Part shown: positions 16,362-24,865 of the stretch, in pieces
Layout of the letters: each line of letters opens with the position of its first letter
How positions within the stretch are numbered: position 1 is the stretch's first letter
Source of the DNA: Actinopolyspora mortivallis DSM 44261
Lineage (GTDB): Bacteria > Actinomycetota > Actinomycetes > Mycobacteriales > Pseudonocardiaceae
Reading direction: 5' to 3'
DNA length: 64,000 nucleotides
Assembly: GCF_000384035.1 (NCBI RefSeq)
Contig: NZ_KB913024.1
Location: 3,063,228 to 3,127,227, forward strand
The notes under the pieces: model-generated
Databases searched by the model: none
What the model was told of the DNA's origin: nothing
Seen by the model: the letters and a program-made list of their open reading frames with translations, nothing else
Made by a program: the position numbers and the translations under genes

Positions 16362-18761
16362 GTGGGAACGGTCCCAGGCGATTTCGAAGACGCCGGCGAC
16401 AGCGAGCTCATCGAAGCCGTCCGCGAGGGCTCCGGTGAGGCCTACGGCGTTCTCTACCGGCGGCACGTCGCCGCCGCCTACAACATGGCCCGGCAACTGA
16501 CCAACGGCTCCGGCGAAGCCGACGACCTGGTCTCCGAGGCCTTCGCGAAGGTACTCACCGGGCTGCGCTCCGGGCAGGGCCCCGACACCGCCTTCCGCGC
16601 CTACCTGCTCACCACGATCCGCCGCACCGCCTACGACCGCAGCCGCAAGGACAGCAAGCTGCGGTACTCGGAGGAGATCTCCGCCGAACAGAACACCGAC
16701 CTGCACGTGCCGTTCACCGACACCGCTGTGGCCGGGTTGGAACGCTCCCTGGCCGCGCGGGCCTTCCAACGCCTGCCCGAACGCTGGCAGACGGTGCTGT
16801 GGCACCTGGAGATCGAGGAGCAGTCCCCCGCCGAGGTCGCCCCCCTGCTCGGTCTCACCCCAAACGGGGTCTCCGCCCTGGCCTACCGGGCCCGGGAGGG
16901 ACTGCGCCAGGCCTACCTCCAGGTCCACCTCGGCGAACTCGAAGAGTCCGCGGAGGGCCTCCAACGGTGCGGGGCGACCGTGCGGCGGCTGGGGGCCTGG
17001 ACCAGAGGCGGCCTCTCCCGCAGGGAAACGGCCCAGGTGGACGCCCACCTGGACTCCTGCTCCCGGTGCAGCGCCCTGGCCGCCGAACTGGGCGACATCA
17101 ACGGCGGTCTGCGCAGCGTGGTGGCCCCGTTCCTGCTGGGAACGGCGGCGGCCGGATACCTGGCCGGAAAATCCGCGAGCACGGCGGCGGCCGCGGGCGT
17201 CACCGGGGCCGCCGGTGCGGGAACGGCGGCGGGAGCCGCCGAGGCCGCCACCTCCCTGCCCCGCCAGATCCTCGGCGGTGCCGCCTCCACAGTCGCCCTG
17301 GTGGTCGCCGTCGCGCTCGGCCTGGCCGCCGACGGGCAACAGTCCGTCCCGGCGGCCTCCGAACCACCCCCGCCGGAACGGAGCACCCCCACCCCGCGCC
17401 CGCCGGAACCGGACCCGTCCCCACCCGACCCACCACCGCGACCCGGACCGTCACCGGAACCTGTCGAACCGAGTACCCCCGAGGAACCACCCCCCGCCCC
17501 GCCGGAACCACAGCCGGAGCTGGTGGCCAGTGGTCCCGCCGAACCGATCCGGCTGGTGGCGGGCGGAGATCCGAAGAAGCTGCCGGTGACGGTGCGCAAC
17601 AAGGGCGACGGAACCTCGGCACCGGTGACCATGCGCGTCAGCCTCCCGGAGGGCATCACGGCCCGCCTGCCCGAAGCCGACACGGCCGGAGGCTCCGGAA
17701 CGGCACCCGCCAACACCGCACCGGCCTGGTTCCCGGCCCCGTCCACGACCGCGCGTCGGGCGGCCGAGACCTCCCCCGGGCCGGGTTTCACGTGCACCGT
17801 CGCCGACGAGGCGTTGAGCTGCACCACCCGGCGGGGGTTACGCCCCGGGGAGACGCTACGACCGGAGTTCCGGCTGCGTGCCGGGCAGCGGGCCAACGAT
17901 GGCAGGATCGTCCTGGACGTCACCACAGCCAACGGGCTCTCGCTGCCGCTGGCCGACGTGACCGTGCACGTGACTCCGGAACGTGAGCCCGGAGTGGCGG
18001 TCACCGCGCGCGGCTGGACCGGTATCCCGTGGCTGGCCCGGATCAGCGCCCGGGTGACCAACACCGGCGACGTGCCGGGAACGGCGGTGACCACGATCAC
18101 GCTTCCCGAGCGGATGCGGCCCGTGCGGATCCCGGACTCCTGCACGCACTCCGAGGCGGCGCTGCGGTGCACGGCGCCCCTCGATCCCGAGGAACGCACC
18201 GACGTGACCGTGTGGCTGGTCGACAGTCGCTTCCCCGATCGGGAGAACGGGGCGGAACCCGGACACGGCTTCCCGTGGCAGCGGGAGGAACCGGCCGAGG
18301 TGACCGTCACCGCCGAGCTGGGTGAGGCCACCGACCGGCAGCGCGTCGAACTCGGACCGTGGTGGCCGCCGCTGCCGCACGACTGGCCGCATCCCGACGG
18401 CCCCGGTCCGCCGGAGGAACCGCCGTCTCCGGAGCGGCCGAGCCCGCCCACCACCTCCCCCGAAGGGACGGAAACACCGGGCACCTCCCCGCCCGGAACG
18501 ACTCCCCCGACGGAGGAGCCCGGAACGGATTCGACGTCTCCGCCTCCGACCCCGGGGAACTCGCCACCGACCACCTCCGCCCCACCGGAAACCGACAGAG
18601 GACCGGAGCCGAACCCGGCACCCCCGGAAACCACCGAGCACTCCCCCGCCGAACGTGGACACGGGCACCACGGCCACGGGCCGCCGGACGGGCAGGGGTC
18701 GCCTCCCGGCCACGGACGAGGCGGTCCGCCCGGGAGCCCTCCCGGGAAAGGACACCGATGA
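16362..18761 (+). CDS. ECF sigma factor fused to zinc finger, membrane segment and extracellular domains
   Basis: A 799-residue multidomain protein from GTG 16362 (GAGGGGAG upstream). Residues about 12-190 are an ECF sigma factor: sigma2 (LIEAVREGSGEAYGVLYRRH, DDLVSEAFAKVL) and sigma4 (LPERWQTVLWHLEIEEQSPAEVAPLLGLTPNGV). Residues about 225-240 carry HLDSCSRCSAL, the H-x3-C-x2-C of anti-sigma zinc fingers. Hydrophobic stretches lie at about 250-268 and 303-325. A Pro-rich linker, two or more beta-rich regions of DUF11 or filamin-like character (VRNKGDGTSAPVTMRVSLPEG; RVTNTGDVPGTAVTTI) and a Pro/His/Gly-rich tail follow. It resembles ECF classes with fused zinc-finger and membrane extensions known from Streptomyces. 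Sigma, inhibitor and surface sensor appear joined in one chain, so activity probably needs release or conformational signalling. Confidence 0.85.
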   Translation: MGTVPGDFEDAGDSELIEAVREGSGEAYGVLYRRHVAAAYNMARQLTNGSGEADDLVSEAFAKVLTGLRSGQGPDTAFRAYLLTTIRRTAYDRSRKDSKLRYSEEISAEQNTDLHVPFTDTAVAGLERSLAARAFQRLPERWQTVLWHLEIEEQSPAEVAPLLGLTPNGVSALAYRAREGLRQAYLQVHLGELEESAEGLQRCGATVRRLGAWTRGGLSRRETAQVDAHLDSCSRCSALAAELGDINGGLRSVVAPFLLGTAAAGYLAGKSASTAAAAGVTGAAGAGTAAGAAEAATSLPRQILGGAASTVALVVAVALGLAADGQQSVPAASEPPPPERSTPTPRPPEPDPSPPDPPPRPGPSPEPVEPSTPEEPPPAPPEPQPELVASGPAEPIRLVAGGDPKKLPVTVRNKGDGTSAPVTMRVSLPEGITARLPEADTAGGSGTAPANTAPAWFPAPSTTARRAAETSPGPGFTCTVADEALSCTTRRGLRPGETLRPEFRLRAGQRANDGRIVLDVTTANGLSLPLADVTVHVTPEREPGVAVTARGWTGIPWLARISARVTNTGDVPGTAVTTITLPERMRPVRIPDSCTHSEAALRCTAPLDPEERTDVTVWLVDSRFPDRENGAEPGHGFPWQREEPAEVTVTAELGEATDRQRVELGPWWPPLPHDWPHPDGPGPPEEPPSPERPSPPTTSPEGTETPGTSPPGTTPPTEEPGTDSTSPPPTPGNSPPTTSAPPETDRGPEPNPAPPETTEHSPAERGHGHHGHGPPDGQGSPPGHGRGGPPGSPPGKGHR

Positions 18762-18879
18762 GTATGAACAGAAATATCGCCTCGGACGGGCGAAACGTTA
18801 CTGTGAGATCGTCCACTTTCCGGGTCCGATGTCTGCCGACCCCGGGGGACACCCGGGAGGAGCTCCGTAGACTCGGCGG

Positions 18880-19500
18880 GTGTCTGTAGTCGATACGGTG
18901 CTCACGCGCGTGCCCACTCCGCTGCGGGGTCTGGTCGTCAGACATCGCGAGCTGGTGAAGTTCGCCTTCGTCGGTGCGAGCACCTTCGCCATCGACACGG
19001 CACTGTTCTACCTGCTCAAGTGGACCGTGCTGGAACCCAAGCCGGTCACGGCCAAGGTCGTGGCGGTGTTGGTGGCCACTGTCGTGTCCTACGTCCTCAA
19101 CCGGGAGTGGGCCTTCCGTACCCGGGGCGGGCGTCGACGCCACCACGAGGCGGGGCTGTACTTCCTGGTCAGTGGGACAGCCGTGGCGCTCTACGCGGCA
19201 CCGCTGTGGATCTCCCGCTATGTGCTGCATCTGCAGACGCCCCACACCACACCGCTCGTCGAGGAGCTGGCCGACTTCACGGCGGGACAGGTGCTCGGTG
19301 TGCTGCTCGGCATGGCCTTCCGCTGGTGGGCGTTCCGCCGCTGGGTCTTCCCCACTCGGGAGCAGGAGAGCACCGAGGAACGTTCCAACGTCGAACCCTT
19401 TCCCGTCGAGCGAGCCGCCGGAGAACGCGACGGTGACCAGAACGGCGCTCCCCACGAGCCGGACGAGGAGCGGGGCGTCTCCCGTCCCGCCGCGGGCTGA
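18880..19500 (+). CDS. GtrA family membrane protein
   Basis: A 206-residue protein starting at GTG 18880. After 25 residues it has the GtrA/DPMS-flippase core with four membrane helices: ELVKFAFVGASTFAIDTALFYLL, KVVAVLVATVVSYVLNREWAF, GLYFLVSGTAVALYAAPLWI and AGQVLGVLLGMAFRWWAFRRWVF. The NREWAF and FRRWVF boxes are family hallmarks. GtrA proteins help flip or use polyprenyl-linked sugars during wall and arabinogalactan glycosylation. The C-terminal 45 residues are acidic and disordered. It is convergent with the GH43 gene across a run of three hairpins. Confidence 0.9.
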   Translation: MSVVDTVLTRVPTPLRGLVVRHRELVKFAFVGASTFAIDTALFYLLKWTVLEPKPVTAKVVAVLVATVVSYVLNREWAFRTRGGRRRHHEAGLYFLVSGTAVALYAAPLWISRYVLHLQTPHTTPLVEELADFTAGQVLGVLLGMAFRWWAFRRWVFPTREQESTEERSNVEPFPVERAAGERDGDQNGAPHEPDEERGVSRPAAG

Positions 19501-19514
19501 GTGCGGCCCCGGAA

Positions 19515-19543
19515 CCGGGTGGGGTCCGGCGGACCCCACCCGG
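19515..19543. terminator. Tandem hairpin 1 of 3
   Basis: CCGGGTGGGGTCC (19515-19527), triloop GGC and GGACCCCACCCGG (19531-19543): a perfect 13-bp stem 14 bases after the GtrA stop. It is the first of three strong stem-loops between convergent genes and is likely a terminator for GtrA. Confidence 0.7.
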
Positions 19544-19545
19544 AA

Positions 19546-19581
19546 GTCCGCGCACGCGGGGGGCGTTTCTCGTGCGCGGAC
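19546..19581. terminator. Tandem hairpin 2 of 3
   Basis: GTCCGCGCACG (19546-19556) and CGTGCGCGGAC (19571-19581) form a perfect 11-bp stem with a 14-base loop, only two bases after the first hairpin. Confidence 0.65.
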
Positions 19582-19595
19582 CGCGTGGAGCCCGA

Positions 19596-19628
19596 CCACG
19601 GCACCGGACGGGGCTCTCGGTGCCGTGG
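19596..19628. terminator. Tandem hairpin 3 of 3
   Basis: CCACGGCACC (19596-19605) and GGTGCCGTGG (19619-19628) form a perfect 10-bp stem with a 13-base loop. It ends 8 bases before the GH43 stop (19637), so it probably terminates that minus-strand transcript. Confidence 0.65.
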
Positions 19629-19636
19629 CGGGCGGC

Positions 19637-21142
19637 TCACCGCACCCGGAAGGTCGCCCGCTGTCGGTCCGCCCAACTCCGGGGGCGCTCGACCACGAGC
19701 CTGCCCTCGCGATGTGCGAGATAACTGTGCGGGTCCTCCGACAACCGGAAGGACACGCCCTCGCGACCGGCCAGCCCCTCGTCCCGGATGAATCCGCTGG
19801 CCCGGCCGTACTCGTCGCTGTCGGTGTAGGGCGCGATCACGGGGGATCCGTCACTCACCCGGACGTGGTGGTCGGGGAGATCGACGCACCGCAGCGCCAC
19901 CCTGCCGGGGTCCAGGAAGCCGGGCACGATCCGGAACTGGCTCCGCTCGACACGGTCGGCGACCCGGTCGACCACCAGCCGGCCGCCCTGGCCGTGCCGC
20001 ACGAAGGACTCCGGGCTGTCCAACGGTGAGAACCGGACCACCGACTCGCCCTCGGCGATCGGGATCCCGAGCGCGGGCGTCCCGTCCGGGTACCAGTTCA
20101 ACTTCTGCACCCTGGTGTGGCGGTTCGGGTCGTACAACGGATCACCGTCGATCTCGCGGTAGGACCGCGCGTGGTAGACCAGCACGTCGGTCTCTCCGTC
20201 CTCGGCCACCGTGAAGGAGTTGTGCCCGGGGCCGTACCTGCTGTTGGCCTCGTTGGTCTCCAGCAACGGCTGGGGAGACTTGGTCCAGGAGGCCGGATCG
20301 AGCAGGTTCGCCTCCGCGTCGGCGGTCAGCAGTCCCACGCAGTAGTTGGCGTCGGTGGCGCTGGCCGAGAAGGTCATGAAGACCCGCCCGTTGCGGATCA
20401 GCACGTAGGCCCCCTCGTTGACCCTGAAACCTCGGGTCTCCCACTCCTTCGTGGGCACCGCGATCCGGACCGGGTCCCCCTTGATCGCCACCGGGGAGTC
20501 CATCTCGGCGATGTAGAGGTTGCTGTTGGTGTCGATGCCGGGTTCGGCCTGGGCCCAGACGTAGTACAGGCTGCCCCGGTGTTCGAACGTGGTGGCGTCC
20601 AGCGCGAAGGTGTCCCAGGCGGTGGTGATCTGCCCACGCAGTTCCCAGGCGTCCTCGCGGGGGTCCTCGGCACGGGATTCGAGCACGTACATCCGGATGC
20701 GGAACACGTCGTCGGAGTCACCGGCGGCGAAGTAGATGTACCAGCGGCCGTCGATGCGGTGCAGTTCCGGCGCCCAGATGTGGCCGCCCATCCTTCCCGA
20801 GGAGGGACGTTTCCAGACCGTGCTCTCCCTGGTGTGCGCCAGCCCCTCAAGCGTGGGAGCCCCCCGTACGACGATGCGGTCGTAGGCGGGCACCGAACCG
20901 GTCATGTAGTACATGCCGCGGTGTGGGTATGTGATGAGCGGATCGGCGCGCTGCTCGATCAGCGGGTCGCGCGTTGGTACCACGGAGTCCGCACCGCCGA
21001 CCGGGGGGCCGTGTCCGACTCCCCCACCGGGCCGTTGCTCCGTCGCACCCGCCGGGGTGCCGAGCAGCGGTACGGCCGCCGCTCCCGCCGCGGCGGCTCC
21101 TCCGCCGCGCAGTAACGAGCGGCGATTCAGGTTGTTCGTCAT
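19637..21142 (-). CDS. Exported GH43 arabinofuranosidase/arabinanase with AbfB (CBM42) domain
   Basis: A 501-residue secreted glycoside hydrolase starting at ATG 21142. MTNNLNRRSLLRGGG plus an Ala-rich stretch is a twin-arginine (Tat) signal. The catalytic five-blade propeller spans about 60-360: RADPLITYPHRGMYY (general-base Asp), GGHIWAPELHRIDG (the WAPE motif), FALDATTFEHRGSLYYVWA (Asp that tunes the acid) and FRVNEGAYVLIRNGRVF (general-acid Glu). Residues about 370-501 look like an AbfB/CBM42 arabinose-binding beta-trefoil (SPESFVRHGQGGRLVV, DPHSYLAHREGRLVV). It would trim arabinose from plant arabinan/arabinoxylan. It lies downstream of the GH51 gene in the same direction; together they form an arabinose-releasing pair. 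Confidence 0.88.
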   Translation of the reverse strand: MTNNLNRRSLLRGGGAAAAGAAAVPLLGTPAGATEQRPGGGVGHGPPVGGADSVVPTRDPLIEQRADPLITYPHRGMYYMTGSVPAYDRIVVRGAPTLEGLAHTRESTVWKRPSSGRMGGHIWAPELHRIDGRWYIYFAAGDSDDVFRIRMYVLESRAEDPREDAWELRGQITTAWDTFALDATTFEHRGSLYYVWAQAEPGIDTNSNLYIAEMDSPVAIKGDPVRIAVPTKEWETRGFRVNEGAYVLIRNGRVFMTFSASATDANYCVGLLTADAEANLLDPASWTKSPQPLLETNEANSRYGPGHNSFTVAEDGETDVLVYHARSYREIDGDPLYDPNRHTRVQKLNWYPDGTPALGIPIAEGESVVRFSPLDSPESFVRHGQGGRLVVDRVADRVERSQFRIVPGFLDPGRVALRCVDLPDHHVRVSDGSPVIAPYTDSDEYGRASGFIRDEGLAGREGVSFRLSEDPHSYLAHREGRLVVERPRSWADRQRATFRVR

Positions 21143-21273
21143 GTCGTACTCCTCGTCGAGGTTTTCCGGGCGCTGTTTTCGCGGGGCTCGCTTGGCGGGT
21201 GCGGTGTTTTCGGCGCTTCCGGCGCCGAAACGAGCAGTACGCGGCTCGACCAACCGCGGGTTCTCCGGTGCGG

Positions 21274-21339
21274 CTCTCGCGAGGAAGGCCCGACGTGGTG
21301 TAGGTGCCTACCCGATGTCGGGCCTCCCCGGAGCGAGAG
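21274..21339 (-). repeat. Long nested inverted repeat between the GH51 and GH43 genes
   Basis: Three nested arms pair around one axis: CTCTCGC (21274-21280) with GCGAGAG (21333-21339), AGGCCCGAC (21286-21294) with GTCGGGCCT (21317-21325), and GTAGG (21300-21304) with CCTAC (21307-21311) around a TG loop. The 66-base structure would fold in RNA from either strand. It may end the GH51 transcript partially or protect its 3' end. Confidence 0.6.
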
Positions 21340-21397
21340 TCGTGCGGGAGGTTCCGCCACCCGAACTCCCGGGCGAGCCGGCCGGAAAGCTTCGCCG

Positions 21398-23941
21398 TCA
21401 GTTGCCTTGCGTCCTGATCCGCATCACGGTGATCGAGTGGGCCGGGAAGGTGTGGGTGAAGTTCTCGTCCACACCCCGCACCACGGACTTCTCGGGTTTG
21501 ATCGGCCGGGACTCGGCGGTGTTCACCGCGTCGGGATCGCCCTGGAGCGTGGTCAGGTGGGCCGTGCTCGCCAGTCGCGAGGCACCCTCGATGTCCAGCT
21601 CCGTGCGGGCCGGGTTGTTCTGGGCGTTGACGACCTTGACGATCAGCTCACCGGTCTCCTCGTCCCTGGTGACCACCTGACGGAACGGTTCGGCCCGCTG
21701 CTCGTCGGTGAAGCTGCCCCACTTCTCGCCGTCGAGGAAAAGGGTCACCCGCCGCCCGCGGACCTCGATCCGGATGTCGTACTCCCGGCCGGTCTCGATG
21801 GTGGTGTCCTTGGACAGCACGGTCTGCGAGCTGCCGGCGGTGGTCTTCTGCACCGCCGAGCGGGTGTTGTTCCAGCCGCCCAGGTTCCACCAGTAGTGGT
21901 TGTCGGTGCCCTTGACTCCGAAGGCCACGAGGAACCCTTCGCTGCCGGCGCGTTTGGTGGCACTCAGTCGCAGGTCGTAGTCGCTCCAGCTCCTGTCGCC
22001 CGCCGTGACCATGGTGTTCTGGACGGTGGCGTCCGACTGCACGTAGGCCCCGTCCTGGATGGACCAGTCACCCGTACCGGTGAGCTCGCTCCACTGCGAG
22101 GCGTCGCCGGAGAAGTCGTCGGTCAGCAGCGTCCGGCCGTCGGCGGAGGTCACCCGCACGTCGTCGTAGGCCGCGCTGGTGTTCCAGGTGGACAGCCCCA
22201 CCGCACCGCTGATCGGTTTCTCCTCGACCGGGGTCGAGGAGGCTTCGCTGGCAACGACCTCGTCACCGACGTTGTTGCCGAACAGCTTCTGGGCCTCGTA
22301 GGAGGCCGAGCCCCACGAGCGGTGGTTGTCGAACCAGATCATGTCCGGCCTCCACTGTGGATCTTCCTCGTGGGCCAGCAGCGGGGCGTAGGAACTCATC
22401 CGCACCATGTCGGCGTTGCGTTCCAGGCCGGTCATGAAGGCCGCCTCGACCAGCGCGTTGTAGAACCTGTTGCCCTCGGAGGCGTACTCGGTCAACGAGA
22501 CCTTCGGTCCCGAACGGTCATAGGAGTCGTAGCGCCGGTTGTTCTCCAGGAACCACTGGGGATTGTTGTAGTAGTGCTCGTCGACCATCTCCGCGTTCTG
22601 CTCGCGCGCCAGTTCCCAGGCACGGTCGAAGACGGGGCCGCTGTCGTCGGGGCCCGAGTTGGCGACCACGGTGATCCCGGGATAGCGCTGCTCGATGGCC
22701 TCGCGGAACTTCTCGAAGTGCGCGTAGAAGTCCTCGGGCAGGTTCTCCTCGTTGCCCACGGCCAGGTGCGTGAGCCCGAAGGGCTCGGGGTGGCCCATGG
22801 CGGCGCGCTTGGCACCCCACTCGGTGTCGACCGGGCCGTTGGCGAACTGGATCAGGTCGAGGGTGTCCTGGATGTGGCGTCGCAGCAGCCGCGGGTCGTG
22901 GGTGGCCTCGTTCTCACCGCAGCCGGTGACCAGCGCGGGCACCACCGGCAACGGCATGGCGCCGATGTTCTCGGCGAACCGGAAGTACTCGTAGTAGCCG
23001 AGGCCGTAGGACTGGTTGTAGCCCCAGAAGTTGGCGTTGGTGGGGCGTTGTTCGACCGGACCGATGGTGTCCTTCCACTGGTAGGAGCGGCGGCGCTCCC
23101 AGTCCGGGGCCTGGTAGGACTCGTGGCTGCCGGTGTTGACCAGGCATCCGCCCGGGAACCGCAGGAATCCGGGGTTGAGCGCCTCGATCCTGCGGGCCAG
23201 GTCCGGGCGCAGCCCGTTGGGCTCGTTCTTGTAGGTCTCGCGCGGGAAGAGTGAGACCATGTCCAGCCGCACCGTTCCCGAACCGTGGGCGAGCACGCGC
23301 AGCCGACCGGTGGTGGTGTCACTGTGCGCCACGAAGGTGGTGGTGTACTCGGTCCACTCGTCACCCCGGACCCGGACCCGCATGGTGCGGCCGACCGGGG
23401 AGCCGGAGCCGTCGGTGGCGGTCACGGTCAGCGGGGTGCCGCCGGGTTGGTCGCTGCGGGCCCAGACCGAGAAGTCGTACTTCTCGCCGCGCTCCAGCGC
23501 CATCCCGGAGTGGTATCCGGCGTTGGTCACCCCGTAGGCGGCACGACCGTGGGCGTTCGGACGCAGCCGCAGGTAGTGGCGGTTGTTCTCGTTGAGCCGT
23601 TCGGCGTCGTCGACCACCTCGGCGGCCCCCTCGGCACCACCGACCGAGGTGGTGCTCCAGCCGGTCATGGGTGTGTAGGAGGGGTTGTCCACCGTGTCGT
23701 ACTCGAAGGAGCGGTTGCGCACCAGCTCCGCGTAGATGCCGCCGTCGGCGGCGTCGTTGATGTCCTCGAAGAAGACTCCGTGCATGGTCTCGGGGATCGA
23801 GGTGGTCTCCCCGGCGGCGTTGACCCGCAGGGAGTAGTCGATCGGTGAGCTGTCGGCGGGGTCCGCGAACGCCGAGGGCAGCAGCGTTCCGCCCAGCAGT
23901 GCGGCCGCTGCCAGGCCGACCACCGAGTGTAATCGGGACAT
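21398..23941 (-). CDS. Secreted GH51-type alpha-L-arabinofuranosidase with accessory domains
   Basis: An 847-residue exported enzyme from ATG 23941; MSRLHSVVGLAAAALLGG is a Sec signal cleaved near PSAFADPADS. After an opening strand (HGVFFEDINDAADGG) there is a carbohydrate-binding-type insert (about 70-215: SVWARSDQPGGTPLTV). The TIM barrel follows, with PGFLRFPGGCLVNTG, the acid/base motif LAVGNEEN near residue 395 and the nucleophile motif SLTEYASEG near 483. A lectin-like DUF1080/LamG-type insert (about 600-760: DDFSGDASQW, YWWNLGGWNN) precedes the C-terminal beta-sandwich, which ends in PAHSITVMRIRT. It removes terminal arabinofuranose from arabinans. It probably shares regulation with GH43 through the operator at 23991-24009. 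Confidence 0.9.
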   Translation of the reverse strand: MSRLHSVVGLAAAALLGGTLLPSAFADPADSSPIDYSLRVNAAGETTSIPETMHGVFFEDINDAADGGIYAELVRNRSFEYDTVDNPSYTPMTGWSTTSVGGAEGAAEVVDDAERLNENNRHYLRLRPNAHGRAAYGVTNAGYHSGMALERGEKYDFSVWARSDQPGGTPLTVTATDGSGSPVGRTMRVRVRGDEWTEYTTTFVAHSDTTTGRLRVLAHGSGTVRLDMVSLFPRETYKNEPNGLRPDLARRIEALNPGFLRFPGGCLVNTGSHESYQAPDWERRRSYQWKDTIGPVEQRPTNANFWGYNQSYGLGYYEYFRFAENIGAMPLPVVPALVTGCGENEATHDPRLLRRHIQDTLDLIQFANGPVDTEWGAKRAAMGHPEPFGLTHLAVGNEENLPEDFYAHFEKFREAIEQRYPGITVVANSGPDDSGPVFDRAWELAREQNAEMVDEHYYNNPQWFLENNRRYDSYDRSGPKVSLTEYASEGNRFYNALVEAAFMTGLERNADMVRMSSYAPLLAHEEDPQWRPDMIWFDNHRSWGSASYEAQKLFGNNVGDEVVASEASSTPVEEKPISGAVGLSTWNTSAAYDDVRVTSADGRTLLTDDFSGDASQWSELTGTGDWSIQDGAYVQSDATVQNTMVTAGDRSWSDYDLRLSATKRAGSEGFLVAFGVKGTDNHYWWNLGGWNNTRSAVQKTTAGSSQTVLSKDTTIETGREYDIRIEVRGRRVTLFLDGEKWGSFTDEQRAEPFRQVVTRDEETGELIVKVVNAQNNPARTELDIEGASRLASTAHLTTLQGDPDAVNTAESRPIKPEKSVVRGVDENFTHTFPAHSITVMRIRTQGN

Positions 23942-23990
23942 GCGGGCTCCAAGTCCTTTTCCGGATGACCGAAGTCCTTTTTGTTTGGTA

Positions 23991-24009
23991 TACCGGACTA
24001 AGTCCGATA
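23991..24009. promoter_or_regulatory. Operator-like palindrome in the GH51 promoter
   Basis: TACCGGACT (23991-23999), central A, AGTCCGATA (24001-24009): 8 of 9 positions are symmetric, with partial symmetry continuing outward. It lies 50 bases upstream of the GH51 start in an AT-richer patch (23960-24020), where a LacI- or GntR-type sugar repressor would bind. No regulator gene is adjacent. Confidence 0.55.
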
Positions 24010-24083
24010 TCCCGAAAAAGTAATCGCCCGCACACCGATGGTCAACAGGAGGAAACCGGGTGGCAACACCACGACCACCGCCG

Positions 24084-24121
24084 AAAAACCCGAGGCCGGA
24101 GGTGACGCCTCCGGCCTCGGG
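24084..24121 (-). terminator. Intrinsic terminator of the ABC transporter operon
   Basis: CCGAGGCCGGAGG (24090-24102), loop TGACG and CCTCCGGCCTCGG (24108-24120) give a 13-bp stem, extended by one C-G pair. Read on the minus strand it is followed at once by TTTTT (24088-24084). This is a classical Rho-independent terminator 21 bases after the ATPase stop. Confidence 0.88.
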
Positions 24122-24141
24122 CTCCTCGGACGGCGGGTGCA

Positions 24142-24858
24142 CTACGCGCCGTCGTGGCGCCCGGTGGAGGGGAAGGTGTCGGTGTCCTCGACGGCCAGAC
24201 GTCCGTCCTCCATGGGCAGGATCCGGTCGCATCGCTCGGCCACGCGGGGATCATGGGTGGCCATCAGGACGGAGGTGCCCCGCTGGCGCATCGACAACAG
24301 CAGCGTCACGATCTCGTAAGCCGTGGCGACGTCCAGGGCCGCGGTGGGTTCGTCGGCGAGCACCAGACCGGGCTCGTTGACCAGCGCCCGCGCGATGGCC
24401 ACCCGTTGTCGCTCGCCACCGGAGAGTTCGGAGGCCCTGCGGTGCAGCGCCCAGCCGAGGCCGACGCTGTCCACCGCCTGACGGGCCCGTTCGAGCCGTT
24501 GTCGCCGCCGGAGACGTGGGCGGGCGTACTCCAGGGGGATGGTGACGTTGGCGGCGACCGTGTCGGATTCGACGATGGCGAACTCCTGGTGCAGGTAGCC
24601 GAAGAACTCGTTGCGCAGCCATGCCCGCTGACGCTCGCGGGTGGGAACCGGCTCACCGTGGACGAACAGTTCCCCGCTGGTGGCCGGCAGGGTGAGCCCG
24701 AGCAGGCTCAGCAACGTGGACTTGCCGCAACCGGAGGGCCCCATCAGCGCCACCGCCTCCCCGGGTTCGACGGCCAGGGACACCTCGTCCAGTGCCTCGA
24801 CACGCAACCGCCCCTGCCCATAGGTCTTGGACAGCCCGGCGGCCTTCAGTAGGGACAT
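24142..24858 (-). CDS. ABC transporter ATP-binding protein (MacB/LolD type)
   Basis: A 238-residue ATPase, ATG at 24858. All motifs are intact: Walker A GPSGCGKSTLL, Q-loop YLHQEFAIVE, signature LSGGERQRVAIARAL, Walker B GLVLADEPTAALD and switch His in MATHDPR. The closest family is the MacB/LolD/FtsE-like branch that works with FtsX-fold permeases involved in export or cell-envelope mechanics. It lies 7 bases after the permease at 24866, making a three-gene operon with 25941-26945. The substrate is unknown. Confidence 0.93.
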   Translation of the reverse strand: MSLLKAAGLSKTYGQGRLRVEALDEVSLAVEPGEAVALMGPSGCGKSTLLSLLGLTLPATSGELFVHGEPVPTRERQRAWLRNEFFGYLHQEFAIVESDTVAANVTIPLEYARPRLRRRQRLERARQAVDSVGLGWALHRRASELSGGERQRVAIARALVNEPGLVLADEPTAALDVATAYEIVTLLLSMRQRGTSVLMATHDPRVAERCDRILPMEDGRLAVEDTDTFPSTGRHDGA

Positions 24859-24865
24859 GGTGTGC

